Of a stretch of DNA of 47,895 nt, positions 9,543-16,852 are shown piece by piece; positions within the stretch are counted from its first letter, which is position 1, and each line of letters opens with the position of its first letter. Position numbers and translations under genes: made by a program. Below the pieces are notes generated by a model. The model did no database searches. It saw nothing but the letters and a program-made list of their open reading frames with translations, and was not told the DNA's origin. Source of the stretch: Sphingopyxis sp. 2PD (GTDB lineage Bacteria > Pseudomonadota > Alphaproteobacteria > Sphingomonadales > Sphingomonadaceae); NCBI RefSeq assembly GCF_005503695.1, contig NZ_SCMU01000023.1:1-47895 (forward strand), in the 5' to 3' direction.

Positions 9543-9989
9543 GTGATCACCGGCCCGCGCGACACGCTCAAACGCGCCCGTAAGCTGCGCAGCGAGATGA
9601 GCCTTCCCGAACGGATGCTCTGGCGCCTGCTTCGGGAACGACCGGAAGGTTTCAAGTTTCGGCGCCAACATCCGGCGGGCATTTATATTCTCGATTTCTA
9701 TTGTGCGGGGGTCCGGCTGGCAGTGGAAATCGACGGACAAGCACATGATAGCGAACGAGCAGCGCAGCAGGATGCGGCGCGATCGGATTTCCTCAGATCG
9801 CAACACATCGCGACGCTGCGCATACCGGCGACCGCCATCATGACAAATTTGAAAAATGCTGTGACGCGAATAATCGAAGTGTGCAAGGAACGGGCAATGA
9901 AGATCAGTCAACGGCAAGGCAAACCGCCTGTGCCCCTCCACCATCCTGCGGATGGTCCCCCTCCCCGTGCCGGGGAGGATCGTGCATGA
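9543..9989 (+). CDS. DUF559 / Vsr-like endonuclease-domain protein
   Basis: A 148-residue protein of the DUF559 group, which has the restriction-endonuclease-like fold related to the very-short-patch-repair nuclease. Visible hallmarks: ARKLRSEMSLPERMLWRLLR, FKFRRQHPAGIYILDFYC (acidic residue in the ILDF strand) and AVEIDGQAH (the E-x-D-G-x-x-H pattern). The GTG at 9543 is preferred; the upstream ATG at 9444 would translate the repeat. The final 20 or so residues (PVPLHHPADGPPPRAGEDRA) are encoded by repeat copy 2 and look like low-complexity read-through rather than fold. The stop overlaps the next start by ATGA. Substrate and role are unknown; it has no evident link to leucine catabolism. 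Confidence 0.8.
   Translation: MITGPRDTLKRARKLRSEMSLPERMLWRLLRERPEGFKFRRQHPAGIYILDFYCAGVRLAVEIDGQAHDSERAAQQDAARSDFLRSQHIATLRIPATAIMTNLKNAVTRIIEVCKERAMKISQRQGKPPVPLHHPADGPPPRAGEDRA
9932..9982 (-). repeat. 51-nt palindromic repeat, copy 2 (inverted)
   Basis: Inverted copy of 9485-9535 with two loop differences. It lies inside the 3' end of the DUF559 coding region and ends 3 nt before the ATG of the biotin carboxylase gene. Its GGGGAGGA is the only good ribosome binding site for that gene, at about 7 nt spacing. Confidence 0.9.
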
Positions 9990-11827
9990 TCAATTCCCTC
10001 CTCATCGCCAATCGCGGCGAGATCGCCTGCCGTATCATCCGCACTGCGCGCGAGATGGGCATACGGACCGTGGCAGTCTATTCGGACGCCGATGCCAAGG
10101 CGCTGCATGTGCGCGAGGCCGACGAGGCGGTGCATATCGGGCCGTCGCCGGCGCGCGAATCCTACCTGATCGGCGAGAAGATCATTGCCGCGGCGAAGGC
10201 GACCGGGGCCGAAGCGATCCATCCGGGTTATGGCTTCCTCTCCGAAAATGCCGAGTTCGCACAGGCGGTCGCCGATGCCGGGCTCGTCTGGGTCGGGCCG
10301 ATGCCCTCATCGATCACCGCGATGGGCCTCAAGGACGCCGCGAAGAAGCTGATGGCCGAGGCCGGGGTGCCGGTGACGCCGGGTTATATGGGCGAGAACC
10401 AAGACCCCGCCCATCTCTCCGAACAGGCCGCGCAGATCGGCTACCCCGTGCTGATCAAGGCGGTTGCGGGCGGCGGTGGCAAGGGGATGCGCAAGGTCGA
10501 CGCAGCAGCCGATTTCGCCGATGCGCTCGCCTCGTGCCAGCGCGAGGCCGCGGCGTCGTTCGGCAACGACCATGTGCTGATCGAGAAATATATCCTGACC
10601 CCCCGCCATATCGAGGTGCAGGTGTTCGGCGACACGCACGGCAATGTCGTCCACCTGTTCGAGCGCGACTGCTCGCTGCAGCGGCGCCACCAGAAGGTGA
10701 TCGAGGAGGCCCCCGCCCCCGGCATGGACGAAGCGACGCGCGCCGAGCTCTGCGCCGCCGCGGTGCGCGCGGCGAAGGCGGTCGACTATGTTGGTGCTGG
10801 CACGATCGAATTCATCGCCGACGCGTCCGAAGGCCTGCGCGCCGACCGCATCTGGTTCATGGAAATGAACACGCGCCTGCAGGTCGAGCATCCGGTGACC
10901 GAAGAGATCACGGGCGTCGATCTTGTCGAATGGCAATTGCGCGTCGCGTCGGGCGAGCCGATCCCGCTGACGCAGGACGAACTGGCAATCAACGGCTGGG
11001 CGATGGAAGCGCGGCTTTATGCGGAAGACCCCGCCAAGGGCTTCCTGCCCTCGATCGGCACGCTCGAACTGTTCCAGCTTCCCGAACATATGGGCCGCGT
11101 CGACACCGGCGTCTATGAAGGCGCCGAGGTCTCGCCCTTCTATGACCCGATGATCGCCAAGGTCATCGCGTGGGGCGAGGACCGCGACGAAGCGCGCGAA
11201 TTGCTGTCCGAGATGCTCGAGGACAGCGCTATCTGGCCAGTGAAGACCAATTCGGCGTTCCTGATCAACGCCCTCGACCATCCTGATTTCGTCGCAGGCA
11301 CGGTCGACACCGGCCTGATCGGCCGCGACGGCGACGCGATGACGGCGGAGCCTGAACCCTCGGCGCAAGCGCTCACCAACGCTGCAATGGCGATGACGCC
11401 GCGCTCGCTGCAATCGGGCTTCCGCCTGAACGCGCCTGACGTGCGCAGCGCGCCTTTCCTGCTCGACGGCAAGCGCGTCGAGGTCGACCTGCACGGCCCG
11501 GGCGTCGACGAGCCCTCACCCGCGATGCTCGTCGCCGAGGGCGGTTCGGTGTGGCAGCTCACCCCTTGGCGTGCGGCGGGTGGCGCCGGGGGCGCAGCGG
11601 GCGACGGCGCGATCCTCTCCCCCATGCCCGGCAAGGTCATTGCAGTCGATGTCGCGGCGGGCGACACGGTGAGGAAGGGGCAGAAGCTGCTCACGCTCGA
11701 AGCGATGAAGATGGAACACAGCCTGACCGCTCCGTTCGATGGGGTTGTAGCGGAACTTAATGCAACCGCAGGGGCGCAGGTGCAGGTCGAGGCGCTGCTG
11801 GTGCGGATCGAAGCGGCGAGGGAATAG
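9986..11827 (+). CDS. liuD: 3-Methylcrotonyl-CoA carboxylase, alpha (biotin carboxylase/BCCP) subunit
   Basis: A 613-residue biotin-containing subunit. An N-terminal biotin carboxylase (LLIANRGEIACRIIRTAREMG), an ATP-grasp region (VAGGGGKGMRKVD, EVQVFGDTHGNVVHLFERDC, MEMNTRLQVEHPVTE), a linker and a C-terminal biotinyl domain with LEAMKMEHSL, the biotinylated lysine being Lys575. It carboxylates biotin with bicarbonate and ATP for the LiuB half. The ATG at 9986 gives the standard N-terminus and has a GGGGAGGA ribosome binding site contributed by the repeat; it overlaps the DUF559 stop. A more upstream start would translate the repeat in another frame. Confidence 0.95.
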   Translation: MINSLLIANRGEIACRIIRTAREMGIRTVAVYSDADAKALHVREADEAVHIGPSPARESYLIGEKIIAAAKATGAEAIHPGYGFLSENAEFAQAVADAGLVWVGPMPSSITAMGLKDAAKKLMAEAGVPVTPGYMGENQDPAHLSEQAAQIGYPVLIKAVAGGGGKGMRKVDAAADFADALASCQREAAASFGNDHVLIEKYILTPRHIEVQVFGDTHGNVVHLFERDCSLQRRHQKVIEEAPAPGMDEATRAELCAAAVRAAKAVDYVGAGTIEFIADASEGLRADRIWFMEMNTRLQVEHPVTEEITGVDLVEWQLRVASGEPIPLTQDELAINGWAMEARLYAEDPAKGFLPSIGTLELFQLPEHMGRVDTGVYEGAEVSPFYDPMIAKVIAWGEDRDEARELLSEMLEDSAIWPVKTNSAFLINALDHPDFVAGTVDTGLIGRDGDAMTAEPEPSAQALTNAAMAMTPRSLQSGFRLNAPDVRSAPFLLDGKRVEVDLHGPGVDEPSPAMLVAEGGSVWQLTPWRAAGGAGGAAGDGAILSPMPGKVIAVDVAAGDTVRKGQKLLTLEAMKMEHSLTAPFDGVVAELNATAGAQVQVEALLVRIEAARE

Positions 11828-11837
11828 CCCTGTTGTT

Positions 11838-11940
11838 CGTCACCCTGAACTTGTTTCAGGGTCCATGGCCGGACGTCAGAATAGACACTGCGCCAGACGA
11901 GAGTACGGGCCATGGATGCTGAAACAAGTTCAGCATGACG
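11838..11940. repeat. Paired inverted repeat between liuD and the MaoC gene
   Basis: Arms 11838-11870 and 11908-11940 (33 nt each) are inverted copies with a few mismatches, centred on CTGAACTTGTTTCAG and CCATGGCC. Each arm also contains an internal CTGAA...TTCAG hairpin. It fills the 130-bp gap and differs in sequence from the other repeat families in this operon. Confidence 0.8.
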
Positions 11941-11957
11941 AGTAATGGAGAGAAGTG

Positions 11958-12410
11958 ATGCCCGGCAAATTTTTCGACGAATGGGCCATCGGCGACACGC
12001 TGACCCACGACATCCGCCGCACCGTCACCGAGACGGACAATCTGCTGTTTACGGTGATGACGCACAATCCGCAGCCGCTGCACCTCGACATCGAGGCGGC
12101 GAAGGCGTCGGAATTCGGCCAGATCCTCGTCAATGGCACCTTCACGTTCAGCCTGATGGTCGGGCTGTCGGTTGGCGACACGACGCTCGGCACGCTCGTC
12201 GCGAACCTCGGTTACGACAAGCTGGTGATGCCCAAGCCGGTGTTCATCGGCGATACGCTGCGCGCGGAAAGCGAGGTCATCGGGCTCAAGGAATCGAAAT
12301 CGCGGCCCAACGCCGGGATCGTTACCTTCCTCCACCGCTGCCTCAACCAGCGCGATGAACTTGTGTGTCAGTGCGAGCGTTCAACGCTAGTCAAGAAACG
12401 CACCGACTGA
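11958..12410 (+). CDS. MaoC-family hot-dog hydratase, probably 3-methylglutaconyl-CoA hydratase
   Basis: A 150-residue single hot-dog-fold protein. The family segment reads MTHNPQPLHLD near residue 35 followed by FGQILVNGTFTFSLMVGLSV. Compared with the D-x-N-P-x-H catalytic motif of (R)-enoyl-CoA hydratases, the Asp position is Asn here (NPQPLH), while the His is kept. The ATG at 11958 has GGAG about 7 nt upstream. It lies between the carboxylase and a CitE-like lyase; the same order (CitE-like, MaoC, acyl-CoA dehydrogenase, accA, accD) occurs in Mycobacterium tuberculosis Rv2498c-Rv2502c. It therefore probably hydrates 3-methylglutaconyl-CoA to HMG-CoA, in place of a crotonase-type LiuC. That role is inference from context. 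Confidence 0.85.
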   Translation: MPGKFFDEWAIGDTLTHDIRRTVTETDNLLFTVMTHNPQPLHLDIEAAKASEFGQILVNGTFTFSLMVGLSVGDTTLGTLVANLGYDKLVMPKPVFIGDTLRAESEVIGLKESKSRPNAGIVTFLHRCLNQRDELVCQCERSTLVKKRTD

Positions 12411-12418
12411 CGCAGATA

Positions 12419-12488
12419 CCGCAGCCCTGAGCTTGTCGAAGGGCGGCTCACGGCCGATAAGCGTCCTTCGACAAGCTCAGGACTACGG
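12419..12488. repeat. Inverted repeat (CCCTGAGCTTGTCGAAGGGC family), copy 1
   Basis: Arm 12419-12444 and arm 12461-12488 are inverted and share CCTGAGCTTGTCGAAGG. It is the same family as the element at 13364-13430. It occupies nearly the whole gap between the MaoC and CitE-like genes, and no strong ribosome binding site is seen between it and the next ATG. Confidence 0.85.
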
Positions 12489-12497
12489 ACAAACTCC

Positions 12498-13349
12498 ATG
12501 CGACTACGCTCCCTCCTCTTCGTCCCCGGCGACCGCCCCGAACGCTTTGCCAAGGCGGCGGCATCGGGCGCCGATGCCATCATCCTCGACCTCGAGGATT
12601 CGGTTTCGCTCGCCAACAAGGACGCGGCGCGGCACGCCATTGCCGACTATCTTGTCGCCGAACGCGAAGTCATCACGCTGGTGCGCGTCAATCCGCTCGA
12701 CGGCCACCTGACCGCCGCCGACGTCGCCGCGATCATCGCCGCGCGTCCCGACGCGATCATGCTGCCCAAGGCCGAAGGCGCGCCGAGCATCGCGCAGCTC
12801 GACACGATACTGCGCAGCGAATCGGCGTCCGACGCTTCGCTGCCGCCGATCCTGCCGATCGCCACCGAAACCGCTGCGGCGATCTTCACGCTGGGCAGTT
12901 ACCGCGAGGCGCAGGACCGCCTGCTCGGGCTGACCTGGGGCGCCGAAGACCTGCCCGCCGCTATTGGCGCCACGACCAGCCGCGAGGCCGACGGCAGCTA
13001 CACCGCGCCCTATGACGTCGCGCGCGCGCTCACCCTGTTCGCCGCGCATGCCGCGGGCGCCGCAGCAATCGATACGGTGTTCCCGGCAATCAAGGACGAG
13101 GCGGGCCTCGCTGCCTATGCGGCCCGCGCGCGCCGCGACGGTTTTACCGGGATGATGGCGATCCATCCGTCACAGGTCGCCGGGATCAACGCCGCCTTCA
13201 CCCCCAGCGCCGACGAGGTCGCCCGCGCGCAGGCGATCGTCGACGCCTTTGCGGCGCAGCCGGGCGTCGGTGTGCTCCAGGTCGACGGCAAGATGGTCGA
13301 TGCCCCGCACCTCAAACAGGCGAAGCATATTCTGTCGCTCGCGGATTGA
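12498..13349 (+). CDS. CitE-like CoA ester lyase, probably HMG-CoA lyase of leucine catabolism
   Basis: A 283-residue HpcH/HpaI-superfamily TIM barrel. Motifs: RSLLFVPGDRPERF at the N-terminus, ILDLEDSV (residues 29-36), RVNP (Arg63), LPKAE (89-93), the metal-ligand Glu124 in IATETAAAI and Asp151 in WGAEDLPAAIG, and MMAIHPSQV. The family performs Claisen-type cleavage of 3-hydroxy-dicarboxyl-CoA thioesters. The homologous gene in the syntenic M. tuberculosis cluster, Rv2498c, is reported to cleave HMG-CoA as well as citramalyl-CoA. As the last gene of a leucine operon that lacks a classical HMG-CoA lyase, it probably releases acetyl-CoA and acetoacetate. Citramalyl- or malyl-CoA lyase activity is the alternative. 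Confidence 0.88.
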   Translation: MRLRSLLFVPGDRPERFAKAAASGADAIILDLEDSVSLANKDAARHAIADYLVAEREVITLVRVNPLDGHLTAADVAAIIAARPDAIMLPKAEGAPSIAQLDTILRSESASDASLPPILPIATETAAAIFTLGSYREAQDRLLGLTWGAEDLPAAIGATTSREADGSYTAPYDVARALTLFAAHAAGAAAIDTVFPAIKDEAGLAAYAARARRDGFTGMMAIHPSQVAGINAAFTPSADEVARAQAIVDAFAAQPGVGVLQVDGKMVDAPHLKQAKHILSLAD

Positions 13350-13363
13350 GGCTTCCGAAATCA

Positions 13364-13430
13364 CCGTAGCCCTGAGCTTGTCGAAGGGCGCTTCTCGGTG
13401 AAGCGCCCTTCGACAAGCTCAGGGCTACGG
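13364..13430. terminator. Perfect 30-bp inverted repeat between convergent genes
   Basis: Two 30-nt arms (13364-13393 and 13401-13430) are perfect inverted copies around a 7-nt loop (CTCGGTG). The element fills the space between the stop of the CitE-like gene and the stop of the phospholipase D gene, ending 1 nt before the latter. It belongs to the same repeat family as 12419-12488. No U-tract is present, but such a stem could act as a two-way transcription barrier or 3' stabiliser. Confidence 0.8.
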
Positions 13431-14987
13431 CTAAGAGGCCGACGCCTTCGACCGCCCAAACGGCCGATGCCGCTTCATCCAGCTGCGTCCGCGGTGCCAG
13501 CTCTTTTTCAGCCCGCGCTCGGCGATGCTTTCGAACATCGCATCGGGGCTGGTCGGATCGAGCACTTCATTGTCCGCGATAAACTCGTCCAGCGGGCCAG
13601 GCCGAACCAGGTCCAGCAGTTCGAGCGACCGCCCCTCCCCGCGCAGCTCCTCAATGGTCTCGATCAACGACCCGCTGCGCTCGAACGTCGCCGCCACATC
13701 CTTCACGGCGACGTCAAGATGCTCGGCCATCAGTGACTCGCGAAGCCGCGCTATCACCGGCTCGACGCCCTTGTTCGCCGCCAATGCCGCATCGATCGTG
13801 ACGTCGCACTCGCTGTCGAGCCCCATCGACCGATTGTTGAGGTTCGACGATCCGATCCGGATCAACCGGTCGTCGACGATCGCGGTCTTGGCATGGACAT
13901 AGATCGGCTCGCCGCCCTTGGTGTGCGGGACATAGACCTTCAGCCGGTCGCCATGGCGCGACCTGGCGATCGAGCGGACCAGTTGCACGCGCGCCGCATC
14001 CATCGCCATCTGCTCCAGCCATCCGTCGGCGGTCTTGGGCATCACCATCACAAATTCGGGCGGGTCGTCCTCGTCGAGCCGCGCCGCAATCGCCGCGGCA
14101 ATCGCGCCGCTGGTGAAATATTGATTCTCGAAATAGATGAAGCGCCGCGCCGCCGCGATCATGTCGAGATAGAGCTGCTCATTCTCGCGCACCTCGGCGC
14201 GGCCATCATATTCGGCGCTGGTGCGCGAGATCGCGACATCGACGTCCGTGAAATCGGGTTCAAGATCGTCAGGCCAATTCTCGCCAGCGCCGCTCAGGTC
14301 GCGCAGCGGCTTCTTCGTCGCGCGCTGCCAACGCTCGTTGCCGAGATCGGCGAGCGCCTCGCCGATCGGTCCCGACAGGATCATCGTCGAATCGTGCCAC
14401 GGCATGTAGGGTTTGCCGTTGGGGCCGGTACGCCGCGGGTCGTCGTCGACATGATCGCGCGTGTCCCAGCGCGCCGAGCTGACGTCGATGCCGCCGCACA
14501 CCGCCAGATGATCGTCGAAGACGGCAACCTTTTGATGGTGGCTGCACCCGACCGGATGCGCGCTGTCGAGCCGGAAGCTGATCGAGCGGGTCATTTTCCA
14601 GCGCAGCACCATCGCGACGATCGACGGCACGAACAGATGCTTCAGCCCGCCGAAGTTCCAGCGCAAAATGTCGATGTCTCGCTTCGGCTGATCCTTGGCG
14701 AGGCGGAGGAGATAGTGGCCGAGCGATTCGCCTTTGCCCCGCTCATCCGGGATGAGCGGAATACGCGGATCGAAATCCCACCCGATCAGCAGGATGCGCT
14801 CTTTCGCGCCCGCCATCAACCGTTCGAGCAGCGCATAATAGTCGGCTGCATCGACAATCATCCGCGCCTTGTTCGCCCGTTCGATACGCCAGCAGTTCCG
14901 TCCGGTGGCGACGATCGGAGCCAAAGTGCGCGGGCGTTCGGTATCGCTCATCGCCGACGCCACGCATGGCGTCGGCGATCGTTCCAT
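13431..14987 (-). CDS. Phospholipase D / cardiolipin synthase-like protein
   Basis: A 518-residue protein with two HKD motifs: SHHQKVAVFDDH near residue 155 and YVHAKTAIVDDRLIRIGSSN near residue 360. Two motifs in one chain are the mark of PLD-superfamily phosphodiesterases that hydrolyse or transfer phosphatidyl groups. There is no clear signal peptide or N-terminal membrane helix, unlike classical cardiolipin synthases. The start is uncertain: the ATG at 14987 lies 10 nt after the preceding gene's stop, but the ATG at 14951 (MSDTERP) follows a strong hairpin, and neither has a good ribosome binding site. It is third in a MerR-acyl-CoA dehydrogenase operon, suggesting a link to lipid turnover. 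Confidence 0.88.
   Translation of the reverse strand: MERSPTPCVASAMSDTERPRTLAPIVATGRNCWRIERANKARMIVDAADYYALLERLMAGAKERILLIGWDFDPRIPLIPDERGKGESLGHYLLRLAKDQPKRDIDILRWNFGGLKHLFVPSIVAMVLRWKMTRSISFRLDSAHPVGCSHHQKVAVFDDHLAVCGGIDVSSARWDTRDHVDDDPRRTGPNGKPYMPWHDSTMILSGPIGEALADLGNERWQRATKKPLRDLSGAGENWPDDLEPDFTDVDVAISRTSAEYDGRAEVRENEQLYLDMIAAARRFIYFENQYFTSGAIAAAIAARLDEDDPPEFVMVMPKTADGWLEQMAMDAARVQLVRSIARSRHGDRLKVYVPHTKGGEPIYVHAKTAIVDDRLIRIGSSNLNNRSMGLDSECDVTIDAALAANKGVEPVIARLRESLMAEHLDVAVKDVAATFERSGSLIETIEELRGEGRSLELLDLVRPGPLDEFIADNEVLDPTSPDAMFESIAERGLKKSWHRGRSWMKRHRPFGRSKASAS
14952..14977 (-). promoter_or_regulatory. Perfect hairpin in the start region of the phospholipase D gene
   Basis: CGCCGACGCCA and TGGCGTCGGCG form an 11-bp perfect stem with a 4-nt loop, directly abutting the ATG at 14951. 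If that ATG is used, the hairpin hides the ribosome binding region; if the ATG at 14987 is used, the hairpin is within the coding sequence. No U-tract follows, so it is not a standard terminator. Confidence 0.5.
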
Positions 14988-14996
14988 GGGGCGCGA

Positions 14997-16799
14997 TTAG
15001 GCGGCGTAAAATTGTTCCGGGGTCAGTGCCATCATCGCGTCGCTGCCCGCCTCGATCTTGCGGCGCAGCGATCCCGCATCGGGCAGGAAGCGTTCGGCGA
15101 AATGGCGCGCCGTGACCAGCTTGGCCTCAAGAAACGCCTTGTTGCCGCGACCTTCCGCGAGCGCCTTCCCTGCCGCTTCTGCCATCATCAGCCACATCGA
15201 TCCCAGCGCGACGATGCCCATGATATGCATATAATGATGCGCGCCGGCGCCGATATTGTTGGGGTTCGCCATGCCATTCTGCATGAACCACATCGTCGCG
15301 GCCTTGAGTTCGCCGTTCGCCTTTTCAAGCCGCCCGGCAAAGTCGGCCAGTGCCTCGTTGTCCTTGGCGCGCGCGCATTCGCCGTCGATGACCGCGAAGA
15401 AGGCCTGGATCGCGCGCCCGCCATTCTGCGCGAGCTTGCGTCCGACCAGATCCATCGCCTGCACGCCATTGGCGCCTTCGTAAATCATCGTGATGCGGGC
15501 ATCGCGGACATATTGGCTCATGCCCCATTCCTCGATGTAGCCGTGGCCGCCGAACACCTGTTGCGCGTTGGTCGCGACGTCATAGCCCTTGTCGGTGCCA
15601 TAGCCCTTGATCACCGGGGTCAGCAGGCTAACGAGGTCGTCGGCGCGCTGGCGTTCCTCCTCAGTATCGGCGACATGCGCCAGATCGACCTGCAACGCGC
15701 CCCACAGGCACAGCGCGCGAAGTCCCTCGACGGTCGCCTTGGCGTCCATCAACATGCGGCGCACGTCGGGGTGGACGAACAGCGGATCGGCCTTTTCCTG
15801 CGGGTCTTGCGGCCCGGTCAGCGCGCGGCCCTGACGGCGGTCCTGCGCATAGGCAACCGCATTCTGGAACGCGATGTCGGCTTGCCCCAGCCCCTGGATA
15901 CCGACGCCAAGGCGCGCAGCGTTCATCATCACGAACATTGCGGCGAGGCCTTTATTCTCCTCGCCGACCATCCAGCCCTTGGCGCCGTCATAGTTCATCA
16001 CGCAGGTCGAATTGGCGTGGATGCCCATCTTGTGCTCGATCGATCCGCATTGCAGCGCGTTGCGGTCGCCGAGCGAGCCGTCGTCATTGACCAGGAACTT
16101 CGGCACGATGAACAGCGAGATGCCTTTGACGCTGTCGGGCGCGTCGGGGGTCTTGGCGAGGACAAGGTGGACGATATTCTCGGTCAGGTCATGCTCGCCC
16201 GACGAAATGAAGATCTTGGTCCCGGTGATCGCATAGCTGCCGTCGCCGTTGGGTACCGCGCGGGTACGGATCAGCCCCAGGTCGGTGCCGCAATGCGGCT
16301 CGGTCAGGTTCATCGTCCCGCCCCACTCGCCCGAAATCATCTTGGGGCAATAGGTCGCCTTCTGCTCGTCCGATCCCTTGACCAGGATCGCCGCGACCGC
16401 GGCTTGGGTCAGCCCCGGATACATGGCAAAGGCCTGGTTCGCCGCCATACGATATTCCTCGACCGGAAAGCCGACGACATGCGGCAGCGCCTGCCCGCCG
16501 AATTCCTCGGGCTGGGTCAGCAAGGTCCATCCGGCGTCGCAATAGGCCTTATAGGCTTCCTTGAACCCCTTCGGCGTGGTCACCGATCCGTCGTCGTGGC
16601 GCGTGCAGCCTTCCAGATCGCCCGACTGGTTGATCGGGAATAGCACTTCCTCACAGAATTTGCCGGCTTCGGTCAGCACCGCCTCGATCATGTCGGGGGA
16701 TGCGTTGGCGAAACCGGGCAGGTTGGCGTAGCGCTCAACCCCCAGCACATCGTTGAGGAGGAACAGGCTGTCCTGCACAGGCGCGCGATACACGGGCAT
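14997..16799 (-). CDS. Acyl-CoA dehydrogenase with C-terminal extension (DmdC-like, 600 aa)
   Basis: A 600-residue acyl-CoA dehydrogenase, much longer than the 380-residue classical type. After the N-terminal, middle (LTEPHCGTDLGLIRTRA, ITGTKIFISSGEHD) and C-terminal FAD domains (QVFGGHGYIEEWGMSQYVRDARITMIYEGANGVQ, split here only for description) there is an extra C-terminal helical domain. The catalytic Glu is expected in IYEGANG. This architecture belongs to the family with 3-methylmercaptopropionyl-CoA dehydrogenase DmdC, and also to uncharacterised medium/long-chain enzymes common in sphingomonads. It follows the MerR gene by 53 bp on the same strand. DMSP breakdown is not supported by neighbours; general acyl-CoA oxidation is likelier. 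Confidence 0.92.
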   Translation of the reverse strand: MPVYRAPVQDSLFLLNDVLGVERYANLPGFANASPDMIEAVLTEAGKFCEEVLFPINQSGDLEGCTRHDDGSVTTPKGFKEAYKAYCDAGWTLLTQPEEFGGQALPHVVGFPVEEYRMAANQAFAMYPGLTQAAVAAILVKGSDEQKATYCPKMISGEWGGTMNLTEPHCGTDLGLIRTRAVPNGDGSYAITGTKIFISSGEHDLTENIVHLVLAKTPDAPDSVKGISLFIVPKFLVNDDGSLGDRNALQCGSIEHKMGIHANSTCVMNYDGAKGWMVGEENKGLAAMFVMMNAARLGVGIQGLGQADIAFQNAVAYAQDRRQGRALTGPQDPQEKADPLFVHPDVRRMLMDAKATVEGLRALCLWGALQVDLAHVADTEEERQRADDLVSLLTPVIKGYGTDKGYDVATNAQQVFGGHGYIEEWGMSQYVRDARITMIYEGANGVQAMDLVGRKLAQNGGRAIQAFFAVIDGECARAKDNEALADFAGRLEKANGELKAATMWFMQNGMANPNNIGAGAHHYMHIMGIVALGSMWLMMAEAAGKALAEGRGNKAFLEAKLVTARHFAERFLPDAGSLRRKIEAGSDAMMALTPEQFYAA

Positions 16800-16852
16800 G
16801 GGAAATCCTTCTGAAAATCAGGTTGGCAATGGTAGCTTGCCTGGGGAGAGGC

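Larger units (their letters stand above)
9485..9989 (+). mobile_element. Putative REP-flanked DUF559 cassette inside the leucine operon
   Basis: Inverted copies of one 51-nt palindromic repeat (9485-9535 and 9932-9982) bracket a single nuclease-like gene. The unit sits between the two subunit genes of methylcrotonyl-CoA carboxylase, which are normally adjacent. The layout resembles REP-associated transposase (RAYT) modules, but with a Vsr-like DUF559 protein instead. Mobility is inferred from architecture only; I see no target-site duplication that I can define with confidence. Confidence 0.45.

Noticed and set aside
12419..13430. Repeated CCCTGAGCTTGTCGAAGG units as a CRISPR array
   Set aside because: Copies are paired inverted arms about 850 bp apart with a gene between them, not regularly spaced direct repeats.
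13893..16643. A 916-codon open frame on the plus strand opposite the phospholipase D and acyl-CoA dehydrogenase genes
   Set aside because: It lacks any recognisable domain, is rich in Arg/His/Asp as expected from antisense reading of GC-rich codons, and the opposite strand holds two clear enzyme genes with intact catalytic motifs.
14997..16799. Functional call of DmdC (DMSP demethylation pathway)
   Set aside because: Architecture matches the family, but no dmdA, dmdB or dmdD is nearby and the family is much wider than DMSP metabolism.
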